From Owenia fusiformis (Eukaryota; Annelida; Polychaeta; Sabellida; Oweniidae), in assembly GCA_903813345.2 (NCBI GenBank), contig CAIIXF020000004.1:25917985-25981984 (forward strand): a stretch of DNA of 64,000 nucleotides. Reading direction: 5' to 3'. The notes beneath the pieces were generated by a model that was not told the origin of the DNA, made no database searches, and was given only the letters and a program-made list of their open reading frames with translations. Made by a program: the position numbers and the translations under genes. Shown one piece after another: positions 45,485 through 57,316 of the stretch; within the stretch, counting starts at the first letter, position 1; each line of letters opens with the position of its first letter.

Positions 45485-46130
45485 CTGCAAATAGACAACG
45501 TTCAATGTCAAAAGTTTGAAAAGGGTGCTTCACAAATGAAACAAATCTAATCAACTCTATCAATGATCTATGCTTAACTTTAAGAAGACAAATTATACCG
45601 GCCACCAAATATTTTCAAGATCGAAATTCAATCTTAATAAAGTCATATCATTTAATGCAAATTGGGTCAAACAAATGAGGAAACCCAAACAAATGTTGAT
45701 GACGAAGTCATTCAGCATGGCTTAAGAATCATACTTATCACAATTAAAGCGTGCACATTTTTTTCATTCTACCTAATGTATTTGGTCTATTACCAATGGT
45801 CACGGTTTTATGGCCATTATACAAAACATGCTACGTCCAGCGTCGTGTCTTGATTCACGAGAATAGACTTTTTGTGTTATGACTCTCATTTTCCTTCTTA
45901 TTTCTTGTTTCAATAGTTCAAAGTTTGGTAGCTAGTGATAGATATTAGCCACACATATAAACATCTGGTTTGATTTATGTCTGGTGAATATGGCACGTTT
46001 CAGGCATTTGGAGCATGTTTATATAAATGGTCATAATATTGTGACTATTGGAGTGACCATAAGTGATGCTTATGATGTAGGGTGCTTCCCCTGGCGTTAA
46101 CATCAGCTGCCTCTAGACAGATCGACTGGG
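45485..46130. other. Intron sequence, nothing recognised
   Basis: The intron between the three-module exon and the CUB exon 46477-46619. The first half shows nothing; the second half holds the SINEs. Confidence 0.5.
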
Positions 46131-46295
46131 TTGTCGAGTTGGCCGAGAGGGCTTGAGCGCAAGGCGATTGGGGCCGTAACCACGAGGTTGCGAGTTCGAG
46201 ACGCGTGTGCTCCTTGCGTTTATTCATTTCTCCCTCATCACATATCATAATGACAATAATGTTCGAGTTGTACTTCAAGCTGTGGTTCATTTATT
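46130..46295 (+). repeat. tRNA-derived SINE, first copy
   Basis: It begins near GTCGAGTTGGCCGAGAGGGC (A-box TTGGCCGAGAGG) and has GGTTGCGAGTTCGAGAC (B-box) about 45 bases later. These are class II tRNA (Leu or Ser) features. A non-tRNA tail with TGCTCCTTGCGTTTATTCAT follows. Confidence 0.7.
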
Positions 46296-46328
46296 AATTG
46301 TGAATGGTTTACCTGCAATTAGTTTGTA

Positions 46329-46459
46329 TTTTAGGGATGTCGTGTTGGCCGAGAGGGCTTGAGCGCCTGCACGTTCGAGCTAGGCGAATGGGCGCCATAA
46401 CCACGAGGTTGCGAGTTCGAAACACGTGTGCTCCTTGTGTTTATTCATTTATGATTATA
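46329..46459 (+). repeat. tRNA-derived SINE, second copy, flanked by a 33-bp direct repeat
   Basis: It has the same A-box and B-box strings as the first copy and a short tail. The 33 bases before it (46296-46328) and after it (46460-46492) differ at one position. The repeated segment covers the splice donor of the CUB exon ending at 46477, so a second donor-like site lies at about 46312. Confidence 0.7.
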
Positions 46460-46476
46460 AATTGTGAATGGTTTAC

Positions 46477-46619
46477 CTGCAATTAATTTGTATCCTATCT
46501 TGAAACCTTCCCCGGTAGATGGAGTTTGACCTACAAATCTAGCATTAGCCCGAAATAGGACCATCAACTCTCCGTTTAACGAATCAATCACAGTAGTTGG
46601 TGTATCCGTTCCACAAAAC
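46477..46619 (-). CDS. Host gene exon: CUB domain, third part
   Basis: The acceptor ATAATTTTAG precedes 46619 and the donor GTAAAC follows 46477. It is 143 nt, phase 2 in and phase 1 out. It encodes FCGTDTPTTVIDSLNGELMV, then FRANARFVGQ and GFKIGYKL, the standard last third of a CUB domain: fourth Cys in FCG, then the hydrophobic strands before GFxxxY. A copy of its 3' border is duplicated beside a SINE at 46296-46328. Confidence 0.92.
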
Positions 46620-46788
46620 CTAAAATTATATTGGAAAACTTGGCTAGTGATAAGAAATGGAGTATGCCTTTTAGATCTGAGACTCGATTGAAATGGCCAC
46701 TCTGTGTTGAGACAAGATGCAGAGAAGACAAAATCAAATTAACACACTAATAAGTAAGCTAACGTATCGCAGTATCAAAATGACATAC

Positions 46789-46919
46789 CATGGTCCAACG
46801 TATCCAAGACTTGTAGCGTAACGTATTTCCACCCGGTCATAGTTGCATGTGTTGTCTGATGAGGAGTCAATACCAAATGTATCAACAAAACGTATCTGAA
46901 CTTGATTTCCAGGTGGAGC
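46789..46919 (-). CDS. Host gene exon: CUB domain, middle part
   Basis: The acceptor TTTTTTAAG precedes 46919 and the donor GTATGT follows 46789. It is 131 nt, phase 0 in and phase 2 out. It encodes APPGNQVQIRFVDTFGIDSS, then NTCNYDRVEIR, the CUB segment with the third Cys and the CxYDxV motif found in calcium-binding CUB domains. The phase-2 junction with the next exon makes a Trp codon before FCG. Confidence 0.92.
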
Positions 46920-48222
46920 CTTAAAAAATTTATAAAACCTTTTTATTTTCATTTTTTGGGTTGATGCCAGAGGGGAAGTAAGGGGCGATCCCTTCACTCT
47001 TCAACATCTTACTATATCGATGTGCTGTTTCATGGTGCCTGAGCACTTTTCAAGTGTCTTGAGACAATATCATAAATTCAATGAATTAGGTGTCTGGACA
47101 TGCAATATCATATTTTGCGATTCGTGCTATCACAGGTTGTGGCTGGTCGATGCAATTGATTTGACAACATTCTCATTATACTTTTCACGGTTTGATCCAT
47201 TTGGTTTTGGTGATGAAAAATGCATTTTTGAAACCTCTTCAGCATTATGTGTAAGTCATTCATGGAAAATTAACAACAATGAGAATGGCCAATTGGTATT
47301 CACAATATAAGTATATGATGTAGGTTTTTGTTTTGTTAGGATGTCAGTATTGTACTAAGCTCACAAACAAGGATGTCAACCATAGCCAATCAGAGAAGAG
47401 TACCCCTTCTAAGTGATGAGAATAAACCCTTCCTACAGCTTGGTTTAGCTTTAGATCACTATGATATCATTATTTGGCAGAAATACATCCTGCTTGGATA
47501 TAAATGATCACATGACCTTGGTTCACCATGGTATCAGGAGATGGCATGCCAAAATGTAAAATCTATCAAAAAGTAACATCAATACTATGACCGATTATAA
47601 GCTCGATTTCTATTGTTAATTGTATGACATATACGTGACTAATGTAAATGCTATCAGGGGAAATTCGACCTGCAGGCCTTACTATTTTCTGTTTTGAAAA
47701 ATTCGATATGAGATATATTTCTTAGTTTTTCAAAGAAATCTACAAATATTTCGATGCGGTTTTATCTTCACATCGTAAATTCAATCACCGCCATCACTTT
47801 TCAAACCTTGAAATATCAGAATTTCCTGTTACTTTAATCATTTCAATGTGACTGTCAATCACAATTTATTAAGCAGTAAAAAATGATATGCTACATTGGT
47901 TCCTAGTTTGATGTTGAATGTCGAGTCTTTCATCATACGAAAGTAATTTTAGGTGATCTGTTTGCCTGGGATGCAAGTAGGACCAGTGGGTCACATAAAC
48001 CTTAAACCTCTCTTATTCAAATTCACCGTTAATGTCATGTGACTTAAGCAAGTATTTGATTTTGAACTTTTTATAACTAGAATAAACTAATGAAGATGAT
48101 TACTAAAAAGTAAAACCCCTCTTAACTTATCATCGCCATACAATTTACCAGTAACTTTGATCTTAACAAGAACAGAATTCCAGAGCTCCCTAACACAACA
48201 TTATAAACATTCAATATCTTAC
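46920..48222. other. Host-gene intron, nothing recognised
   Basis: The intron inside the CUB domain. No exon, hairpin or tandem repeat seen. Confidence 0.55.
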
Positions 48223-48335
48223 TTTTAGTAGCCAAGTGCATGCACTGTCTTTACTATAATCAGTTCCAGTTCCATAATCAGGATTTGTTAGAAAACCTTC
48301 GGTTGCAGTCACGGTGATTTCACCTCCACATGTTG
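48223..48335 (-). CDS. Host gene exon: CUB domain, first part
   Basis: The acceptor GCTAATAG precedes 48335 and the donor GTAAGA follows 48223. It is 113 nt, phase 1 in and phase 0 out. It encodes TCGGEITVTATEGFLTNPDY, then ACTWLLK, with the first and second CUB cysteines and the GxxxxPxY turn. With the two following exons it completes a four-cysteine CUB domain of about 125 residues. A short TA microsatellite lies upstream near 48390. Confidence 0.92.
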
Positions 48336-48468
48336 CTATTAGCAAATAATGTTCGTTACTTTCCCTGTATTTACATTCATTATCATGGTATATATATATA
48401 TATATAATAAAATTTAAATAAAAACACAAGATGACTTCATTTCGTTGCAACTAGTTTCTTCAAATCTG

Positions 48469-49108
48469 AGTCAAATCAAACATACACTTTCCAATAACAG
48501 CAACAATAGCAATAAAGGAAATGTAATAGGATTACATTCTTCAAATGTAGGACCTAATTATTTGTTCTGACCCCCTTTAGGGTCAAATCCAACATACACT
48601 TTCCAATAACAGTAACAAAAGCAATAAAGGAAATGTAATAGGATTACATTCTTCAAATGTAGGACCTAATTATTTGTTCTGACCCCCTTTAGGGTCAAAT
48701 CCAACATACACTTTTCAATAACAGTAACAAAAGCAATAAAGGAAATGTAATAGGATTACATTCTTCAAATGTAGGAACTAATTATTTGTTCTGGCCCCCT
48801 TTAGGGTCAAATCCAACATACACTTTTCAATAACAGTAACAAAAGCAATAAAGGAAATGTAATAGGATTACATTCTTCAAATGTAGGACCTAATTATTTG
48901 TTCTGACCCCCTTTAGGGTCAAATCCAACATACACTTTTCAATAACAGTAACAAAAGCAATAAAGGAAATGTAATAGGATTACATTCTTCAAATGTAGGA
49001 CCTAATTATTTGTTCTGACCCCCTTTAGGGTCAAATCCAACATACACTTTTCAATAACAGTAACAAAAGCAATAAAGGAAATGTAATAGGATTACATTAT
49101 TCAAATGA
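48469..49108 (+). repeat. 112-bp intronic satellite, 5.7 copies
   Basis: Units start at 48469, 48581, 48693, 48805, 48917 and 49029, exactly 112 bases apart, each with GTCAAATCCAACATACACTT, AGCAATAAAGGAAATGTAAT and TATTTGTTCTGACCCCC. The copies are nearly identical, with the first most diverged, which indicates recent amplification. Confidence 0.95.
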
Positions 49109-49701
49109 CAAATAAAATGTTACTTTGAGATAAAAATCCTGCCTTTACCAATCATTAGATAATCTATCATGTCAGCAGATTCTTTTAATATGTTCCCCTC
49201 TCTTGTCAATAGAAAAATTGTCTTTTGATGGTCGTTGATGTTTTTGAAATTACTAGGTTTTAAAGTTTTTCAATATGAGATTTTCTGATATACATATCAT
49301 GTGGTATACTGTACAAGTGGTATCTCATCTGAGTAGTTCTTTGTCGAATGGTCAAATTTTATCATTTTCCTAATTTGTTAATATTTCCGACATATACTTT
49401 TCCGAACCTGGCAAAAATTAGACGCCCAGTAAATGAACGAACATAAATCAACACAAGACATCGAGAATATAGCACTTTGAAAAAGTGCGATATCTAAATA
49501 CATGCTAAATATATGCCGAAACTGTGCATTATAGAAAAATATCAAATTATTAAAATAAATAATTTACATTGAACGGATACATAGTATAACATGACAAATT
49601 ATCAAATCAATCATTTTATGACCAATCGAAATCGATATACAGATGACGGATAATTGTAATGAAGTAAATGCACCAACCACCAATCCCTGGTGAGACATCA
49701 C

Positions 49702-49818
49702 CACAGGTATTTCCGGTCCATCCATCCGGGCATCTACAGACCGCGCAATCATTAGGGTCTCTGTAACCACCGTTTAAGCAATCTTTCCAACGTAACGACG
49801 AAAACCCAGGACAGTTAG
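49702..49818 (-). CDS. Host gene exon: EGF-like module
   Basis: The acceptor TTGTTTAG precedes 49818 and the donor GTGATG (weak) follows 49702. It is 117 nt, phase 1 at both ends. It encodes NCPGFSSLRWKDCLNGGYRD, PNDCAVCRCPDGWTGNTC, with six cysteines. The CxNGGYxDPxxCxxCxCPxGxxGxxC form is the type that follows the catalytic domain in astacin proteases, which agrees with the upstream exon. It joins in phase to the CUB exon. Confidence 0.88.
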
Positions 49819-51782
49819 CTAAACAAATGCACGTATATTATTCTGTTTTATTCTATATAATGTATTTACAATCAATATTCTTGTTTATAAGGTACACACG
49901 GTTCAATACAATGAATGAAACTAAAGGTAATTCACCAGACTTTCAATTCATTTTCAAGCGGTTATATTTTTTTTGAGGTAATTTATTAACGTGAAACATT
50001 CAAAAATTAGCGGTAATATATAAAAAAAACGATAAAGCGTATACGTTTTTAGATCCAAATACATGTATACATAATAGTATATCAAGACAATAAATTCAAG
50101 GGAAGTCATTTGATTTTTTCACTCTGGGAAATTCCAAAAATGACCACTGCACAATATGTTTTTTTAAAAAAAAGAACCCTCCAAAAATGAAATAATTTCT
50201 TTAATACAAATGTAATTAGCTTCATTTTTCATATGCAGAACCTAAAATCTATGTATGATAATGTAGGACCAATTTGTTACATAACATTCACTGTTATTCT
50301 TGTTATGGTCCATTAAAAATGTGCCCACTTTTAAAAGAAAAGAAAATATAAGATTTTCGTCAACAAAAAGGTTACATATCATTTGCTTAAATCTATCACA
50401 TTCGTTTAGCTTTTTGTTAAGCTGCAATGTGCATTAAGCTGCATTGATGAGGAAGTGTCCTAGCAACCTTTAAGCAATATTTAGGTATGGCTGCACCTTC
50501 CGAGTGGTATTTTGAAACTGCGTTCAAAGTAATCACACACAATGCTTTTAAGTGTCCTAATATCCATATTCTTGGAAACCTCCCTAAATACAATGTAGGT
50601 GTAAGCTAATAATTTTTCCATTCATTTCTCATTCTCTTCATTTCTCATTCTCTTCATTTCGATTCAATTCTCATTTCTTCCTCTTCAAACTCATTATCAA
50701 ATATTTGACTTTGATATCACATGTCATACCATGCTATTGACTGACCATCTGCTGTCTGTATGATTTCTAGAGAATTCACCAGAATTCACCAAATGGAATT
50801 TTGTACACCATTTGAGATGTCCTTGCTCAGAGGCAAGGGATTTCAGTCACCTGATGTTTTACTGGGTGTTTTACCATTATCTATTCTTCATTTTTTAATT
50901 AAATTATTAAATGAGACTTTAATTTGACGTCTTCTTTGGAATTTCCCTCTGAATTTCTTATAAAATCTCATTTGATTTTGTCTCAATCCTGATTTTCCGA
51001 AAATTGGACATATTCTAAGTGAGGTTGATGGGCTAGATATTTAAGAAATTATTACACTGATAGAGGGTTCTGATTTTTGGTCACCCTGTATATAGTATAT
51101 AATGATATACGATTTTCTATATGTGATATGTAATAATTGTGTTAACAATTTAAGACGATCTTATTTTTAAGATCCAAATTTATTTGTCTATTATTGCACT
51201 TTGTGTAATGTTAAAGCCCTTGTGGTACAAAAACACTACTCAACATTAACAATGCCAAATTTGTCTTGAATGCTTTGGACAGATTTGAAAAACGAAAAAG
51301 ATAAAGATTGATTTAAAGAAATCAGCAACGTTAAAGTACACCATGTAAAATGCATTTCCTATACATTTATAAAAAGTGATCTTAAAACGATCGCTTTACT
51401 TGTTTTTGATCAAATAAAAGCATAATACGCGTCAAGGAGGGTATATGTTTGTATAATAGAGGGTGGTCAAAAAACGGAAACGCTGTCACTATTTTCCTCA
51501 TATCTGTCATTTTAGGAAATTACTTCCTGATATTTGGCACATTTATACATAATTCAAATTCCCACCGGCCAATCATATTCACGACCATCATTATTGATAG
51601 TCATAATGTTACAGCACTTTAAACAACATACTCTAGTGCCAATATTGCACTTTCGGCAAACCTGCACCCATAATTACCTAAAATGACAAAGATATGGGCA
51701 AAATGCATCATGGTTTCCATTTTTGACCACTTTTTGCTAATATTGTTCATTACTAATACGCAAAATAAAATGTAAGGATTAC
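49819..51782. other. Host-gene intron, simple repeat only
   Basis: A short TTCATTTCTCATTCTC repeat lies at about 50620-50690. Otherwise no gene or element was recognised. Confidence 0.55.
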
Positions 51783-51915
51783 CACTGCAGTAATGGATGT
51801 TAAATAACTGTGCGTCTAAGAAGGACAGACCAACATCATTGCCCATGTTTCCATTGTATAAAGGATTAACGGCGTCCATTGTTGGATTGCTCGCCGCAGT
51901 TCCTATTGAAAATGC
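51783..51915 (-). CDS. Host gene exon: end of an astacin metalloprotease domain
   Basis: The acceptor TTTCTTATCAG precedes 51915 and the donor GTAATC follows 51783. It is 133 nt, phase 0 in and phase 1 out. It encodes AFSIGTAASNPTMDAV, then GNDVGLSFLDAQLFNIHYC. This matches the stretch after the Met-turn of astacins: a short AFS strand, NPT, then the GLSxxDxxxxNxxYC helix whose Cys pairs with the N-terminal part. The zinc motif HExxHxxGFxH and the Met-turn must be encoded upstream, and no such exon was seen between 51915 and 64000. The organism may use this protease in the extracellular matrix or embryonic layers, as related astacin-EGF-CUB proteins do; that is inference. Confidence 0.82.
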
Positions 51916-52169
51916 CTGATAAGAAAAAAATGTGAGGTTGATAAAACGTAAAAGTATATGTTCCATTAGGGAGGGTAGGAATGCAGAGCCTCTCCAAGTA
52001 TTTTTTAATTATTAATATTATCATGTTTTATAATTTATTTTTTATATAAACCTCTCCAAATATGGTATTGAAATAACGCGTTTGAAAAGGTATTCCAGCT
52101 ATATAATGTACTAATTTGATAGAAAATAGTAACGTCGGTACTGGGCTCACATGGTGTTGCTTAAAAGTG

Positions 52170-52865
52170 AATGATGGCTAAAATGGCAGAAAATAAAAAA
52201 ACATTGATGTAAATTTTGCCGATTTTTTGAAACAAAATTATTTCATACAACTACTCTTTATAGTGATATGGCTTTTTACAATGCAGGACACCTGGAATTA
52301 TTTATAAATCTAGGAAATGGGCCACAAGTGAAATTATTTGTAAATCTAGGAAATGGGCCACAAGTGAATTTCGCAAGACTAAAATGGCGACCATTTTGGA
52401 ACAGGCGAGCCTTTGAACCAGAAGTCATTTAGGAGTTTTTTTTGAATTGATGTTGAACAAAAATAACTTAAAACTGGAATCCTATCGACAGAGGTTTTAA
52501 GGCAAATGGTTCAAAAGTGGATATCGCGAGACAGATCGACAAATCAATTTAAACTAAAATGGCTGAAAAAACGGATATAACTTTTTGCCGATTTTTTGTA
52601 ACAAAATTATATTTCATACTCATACGTCTTTACAGTGACGTGGGTTTTTACAATGCAGGACACCTGAAATTATTTGTAAAGCTAGAAAATTGGCCAAAAG
52701 TGAATTCCGAGAGACAAAAATGGCGACCATTTTGAAAATAGGCGAGCTTTTGAACCATGAGTCATAGAGGAGTTTTCTACATTGATGTTGAACAAAAATA
52801 ACTTAAAACGGAAATCCTATCGACAGAGGATTTAAGGCAAATGGTCCATAAGTGGATTTTGCGTC
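52170..52865 (+). repeat. Two-copy tandem duplication of about 370 bp
   Basis: GCCGATTTTTTGAAACAAAA at 52218 recurs at 52587, followed by ACAATGCAGGACACCTG, AAATGGCGACCATTTTG, GAACAAAAATAACTTAAAAC and TCCTATCGACAGAGG in both. The first copy contains a 36-bp inner duplication (TCTAGGAAATGGGCCACAAG twice). Confidence 0.85.
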
Positions 52866-54129
52866 ATCAATCCTCTAACTTTTTTAATTGTTGAAATAAA
52901 TTGAGAATAATCAATGTTTTGAAAGATGCAAGTTGGAATAATTTAGAAACCACGTGGCTACTTAAAGTCGTAAAATTGATGTCTCTGAAATATTAACAAA
53001 ACATCAATTATTTTCTTGACATATTCAGCAAAGGACTACTAGTTTAACTTCTGAGTTCAGCATATACTTTTTTCAATGCCTTTTAGAAAGAAAAAAATTA
53101 TAATAATTTGGATAAGTGATTCCTTTTAGATAAAGTGAAAACCATATTTCCCATAAGGAAAACTCATGCGATCCATTGCTTTCAGCTAATTTTAGTCGCC
53201 CATAATGGGTATCTTTAAAACCCCCGAAGGAATCACTTATTTGTTTGAAGGGGTTGACTGTGTGTCAAAACGCAACATATTGATGCAACAAAAATCAAAA
53301 AAGCAGGGGTGGAAGGTTGAAAATAACAACATTTCAGAAAAACACGTGGCAGGGTTGTTTGCATATTCCTCGTCTCAAAGTCGAAATAATCTTGTCACCT
53401 CTAAGAGTGATCAAGGGCGAACGTAATACCCGGATCGTTCGCAAATTGGCGTTCGGTTTTTTACCGCATCCAATTTGAATTAGTAGTGACCCATCCTTTA
53501 AGTTACAATTGTAATATCCTCCAAAATGTAACCCCAAGTTGTTTTCTAGTAAAATAATACAAACCGCAAGCAGATTCGACTATTTTTTCCAGATATATGA
53601 ATGATTAAAGTTACCCATCCCCTTTCTGCAATTAGATGTTTTCCTGGGATATTGACTAAAATTGGAACCTATGGCTAGATGTGTTGGGAGGTGTCTAGTT
53701 TGAGATGGGGAGGTAGTACAGAGCTGAATGAGCTATATCTGGAAAGCACATTTTGTCTAGAATCAATTTTTGTAATTTAAAGAAATAGGCAATTAATATC
53801 TCTTATTTATGCGCATATTTAATAACACGGGGTAGAATTTTGCGAAAAAATGCTTATTCGACACTTTTGGGAAATAGTACAGACCATCGTGACATTAAAC
53901 TTTGTCAATGATAGAACAATTCATGTGTTATCAATTACATAAACTAATTGTAATCATTATTATTGCTTCTGAATGTTTACAGAGAAATATTTAGTATGGA
54001 GGATACAGAAAAATTGGTCATTTTCTCCAGTTGTTGTTCTACCCTGGGGAATATTCATCAAAGAAAACCAAAACAACACACATTTCCAATTATAGGTCTC
54101 CCAATTAATAAATGATCATTCTGAACACT
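52866..54129. other. Non-coding stretch, nothing recognised
   Basis: Searched on the minus strand for the missing astacin exon (HExxH, SxMHY) without success. Small ORFs on both strands look random. Confidence 0.5.
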
Positions 54130-54139
54130 GTATTTGATT

Positions 54140-54338
54140 ACTTAGGGTTAAGTCAAGGTTACGATTAGGGGTTAGGGTTAGGCTTGGGCTTAGGGTTAGG
54201 CTTTAGTTAGGGCTAAGGGTAGTGTTGGGGCTAGGGTTAGGCCCTGGCTTAGGGTAAGGCTATAGTTAGGGTTAGGGGTAGTGTTGGGGTTAGGCTTAGG
54301 CTCTAGCTTATGGTTAGGCTATAGTTAGGGTTAGGGGT
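54140..54338 (+). repeat. Degenerate telomere-like TTAGGG block
   Basis: Repeated GGGTTAGG, GGCTTAGGG, TAGTTAGGG and GGGGTTAGG words fill about 200 bp. The strand is G-rich toward higher coordinates and the block stops exactly where the inverted-repeat element begins (54339). It is an interstitial telomere-type repeat, much diverged. Confidence 0.8.
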
Positions 54339-55344
54339 AAACAGGATCTTAAGAGGTTCTGGACAAATCATTTGATTCTGGACTTGTCATATATTTTTTT
54401 CAACGAAATCACATCCAAGGGTTGAATTTTTATTAGCTATTTAGAGAGTGAGTCCTGCCTAGTATTAATTTCAATAAAAAAGTTAAAATAGAACCCTATT
54501 TGAGAGTCAATCTAATACTTACATTACATTGATAAATTAAGGCAAATCCTGAAATATTTTTAAAGTGCATTTTTTTATGAAATATTATCCAGCAAGTATT
54601 TAAATGAAACGGTCTTATTTAAATACAAATCATAACATGATGATATTTTTCATGAAACATTTTTCAATGAAATTCAATTGAAGGGTCAAGATAAAACGAG
54701 CTAATTTAGGTTAAAACCCTTACATGATGATGTGTTTTCATAACTTCTTTCATAAAATTCCATCAAGGGGTGAAGATAAAATGATCGAATTTAAGTGATT
54801 TAAGGATCACGAGAATATGTTTTCTTTGATATTTTCTATGAAATCCCATCCAATGGTCAAGGTAAAATTTTGATTTTGATTTTGATTTGGTCACGTGTTC
54901 GAAAGATCCATATAAGGCCCATAGAAGCATATAGGAACGTCATTTTGAATGTCATGTGATAGATCCATATAAGGCTTTTAGAATCATTTATGGAAAGATG
55001 AGGGGAAGCCCCTGACACCTGTTTCACGATTTTTATGCACTTCATTATTGTACCGAAGTTTGCCGATTCGATTCGTCGTATTTCGGAATCCTGGTGACAA
55101 TTTTATACTCCATTGGAGTATTTTTGACCTACTTCTTATGACGGAAATTCCCGAACCTTGTTCGGATTAATCCGGATTTTCTGACCTACTTTATCTACCG
55201 AGATTTCACGAGTTAACATTCGTCTCATTCCGGAATCCTGGTGACAATTTTATACTCCATTGGAGTATTTTTGATCTACTTTTTCTGGATTTTGCCCTAC
55301 TTATTATATCTTGACAACAAGCAAATCAAAAAGTTCGACATGAA

Positions 55345-55577
55345 CGGGTCTCGATCAACTAACCTAGACAATGGAAGCCAGGCACGCTAACCATGAGGCC
55401 AACGAGCTACCGATATGAAAGAACAAAAGTATTATATATTTATACCGAGCGTCAATTCAAAATGATCCTCACTTTTGTCTCCACTTAAATACGACTCGTC
55501 AGTTGTATTCAGAATAGTAGAACGCCTATGGCGCTAGTGAATAGCCAAGTCCCAGGTGAGTGGTTCGTATCCCTCCG
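55345..55577. repeat. tRNA-like module pair in the copy 2 terminal repeat
   Basis: The same two divergent modules as at 1181-1411, at 55345-55415 (minus) and 55525-55577 (plus). The plus module here keeps GTGAGTGGTTCGTATCCCTC. Confidence 0.4.
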
Positions 55578-56528
55578 TGATATACTATTTTTGTTTTATT
55601 AAATACGACAGAAAGGAGCAAGGTGTAGGTTGAAAACAAGACGTTAGTTTTTTTCAAAACAGTTTGGAAACATTTTTCTCTGGAACATTATTTTTTCAAC
55701 ACTGATACAAATTTCCCTGACATTTCCCTGACATGTCTACCGTTTCAAAATTCCCGGTCATCTTTGGCCCTTTTGACCTAATTTAAAAATTACCTGACAT
55801 TTCCAGCACTTGGAAAATCAAGTCAATTTCCCTGACATTTCCAGGTGTGTACGAACCCTGGAAATATCCCACTGGCTCGCCCTATGAATCGCTAGCACAG
55901 ATTGGATTGATTAGTGTTTCAAAATGGTGGACGAAGTGTTTGATTAGATAATTTACATATTAAGCTTCTTAAAGGGGCAACAAGGCCTGTACATAGAAAA
56001 TTCGAAATTTTTTACATTTTCTGAATTTTTAGGACAACATTTGGCTTTAACATCTTTTTTTATACATTTTTTCTTAAAATGTATGGATAAACAATAAAAT
56101 TTCAGCATTAAGCAGTGCAAATTCAGTTCAAAGCTTCTATAAAGGGAGTCCAACTTATAGATTTTGAAAATCCGACTCGTTTAAAGAAGAATATCAGCAG
56201 CTTAAATCACGCCTTGTGATCATACAAAATGGATGGAGCGGGGGGGGGGGTAGGCGATTTCTGCAAGAAAATTCAACATATTTGGAAGATTTATTTTTTT
56301 CAAGATAAAATTTACAACTGAATTGCCAAATGAATAGGCGCAGTGCATGGCAAAATATGTAAGGTCTTCTAGTATTTTTTGAACTGATACGCTTCTAAGA
56401 TATGAGATCTATTATAAAAGGCGCATCATCATCATCATCATCAACGTGCAAAAGTCAATGTTTTTGCTATAAATCAGGCAACAATGGTCTACACGACCTG
56501 TAATAAATAGGTATGAGGGGCGTTATTA

Positions 56529-57316
56529 GAGAATTTTCGTTATAAGTTTTTTACTTATACGTATACTTATACTTATAAACCCAATAAACAAGGTGTTTCA
56601 TAATTTCTTAATTCGTCGGGAAATATCTCCTAGGACGGTAATAAAAAGGGCCAATGGCATACCATCCGGACCCCCTTGATGTAAAGCATGTTTAGTTGTG
56701 TCATATGTGTTTTCTAGAATCAAATAGGCTGATATAGCACACGGGTTTTACAGATTTATCTACTCTCAAATATATTTTTTGTAGATGATCGTTTTGAATC
56801 ACCTTGTAGAAATAACGAAGGGAGAATTAGTTCAGCTAATGAATGAGTCGAGCTATTTGATTGGATACTATGCCTATTCAGCCGATTAATTTTAATAAGC
56901 CATTCTGGTCAGTAGGTCCACACATATACTATGCGGAGATCCAACTCTGTAAGTTTATAATCTGCGTATACAGGCCCTTTTATACGTAAAAACTTAAAAA
57001 TTGACCTTATCATTTCATGAGAACTTTGAAATGATCGACTCGTTCGTGTAGTGATTCACTTTAAAGGGTCTTGTTTATCGTACACTACAAGGACCCGTCA
57101 ACTAGCATTTAGTTTATCGTGTTCATAATTGACACTAGCAAAGGACATTGTATTCACAGTCCCTAGTTGATGATGGAGCTTGACTATATCGGGAATAGTT
57201 ATGCCCCACTTGGTACAGATTATGAAAATCAATTTGAATTGATTTTAGTTCGACAAGACCCTTTAAACTATAAGTATACGTATAAGTTTTTGAAACAACT
57301 TATAACGAAAATTCTC
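56529..57316. mobile_element. Element B in copy 2
   Basis: The ends GAGAATTTTCGTTATAAG and its complement. It is the counterpart of 3681-4462 in the opposite orientation, carried along with the flipped interior. Confidence 0.65.

Noticed and set aside
46130-46210. Functional tRNA-Leu or tRNA-Ser gene
   Set aside because: The A and B boxes are good but the acceptor stem does not pair and a non-tRNA tail is shared with the second copy, so a SINE is the better reading.
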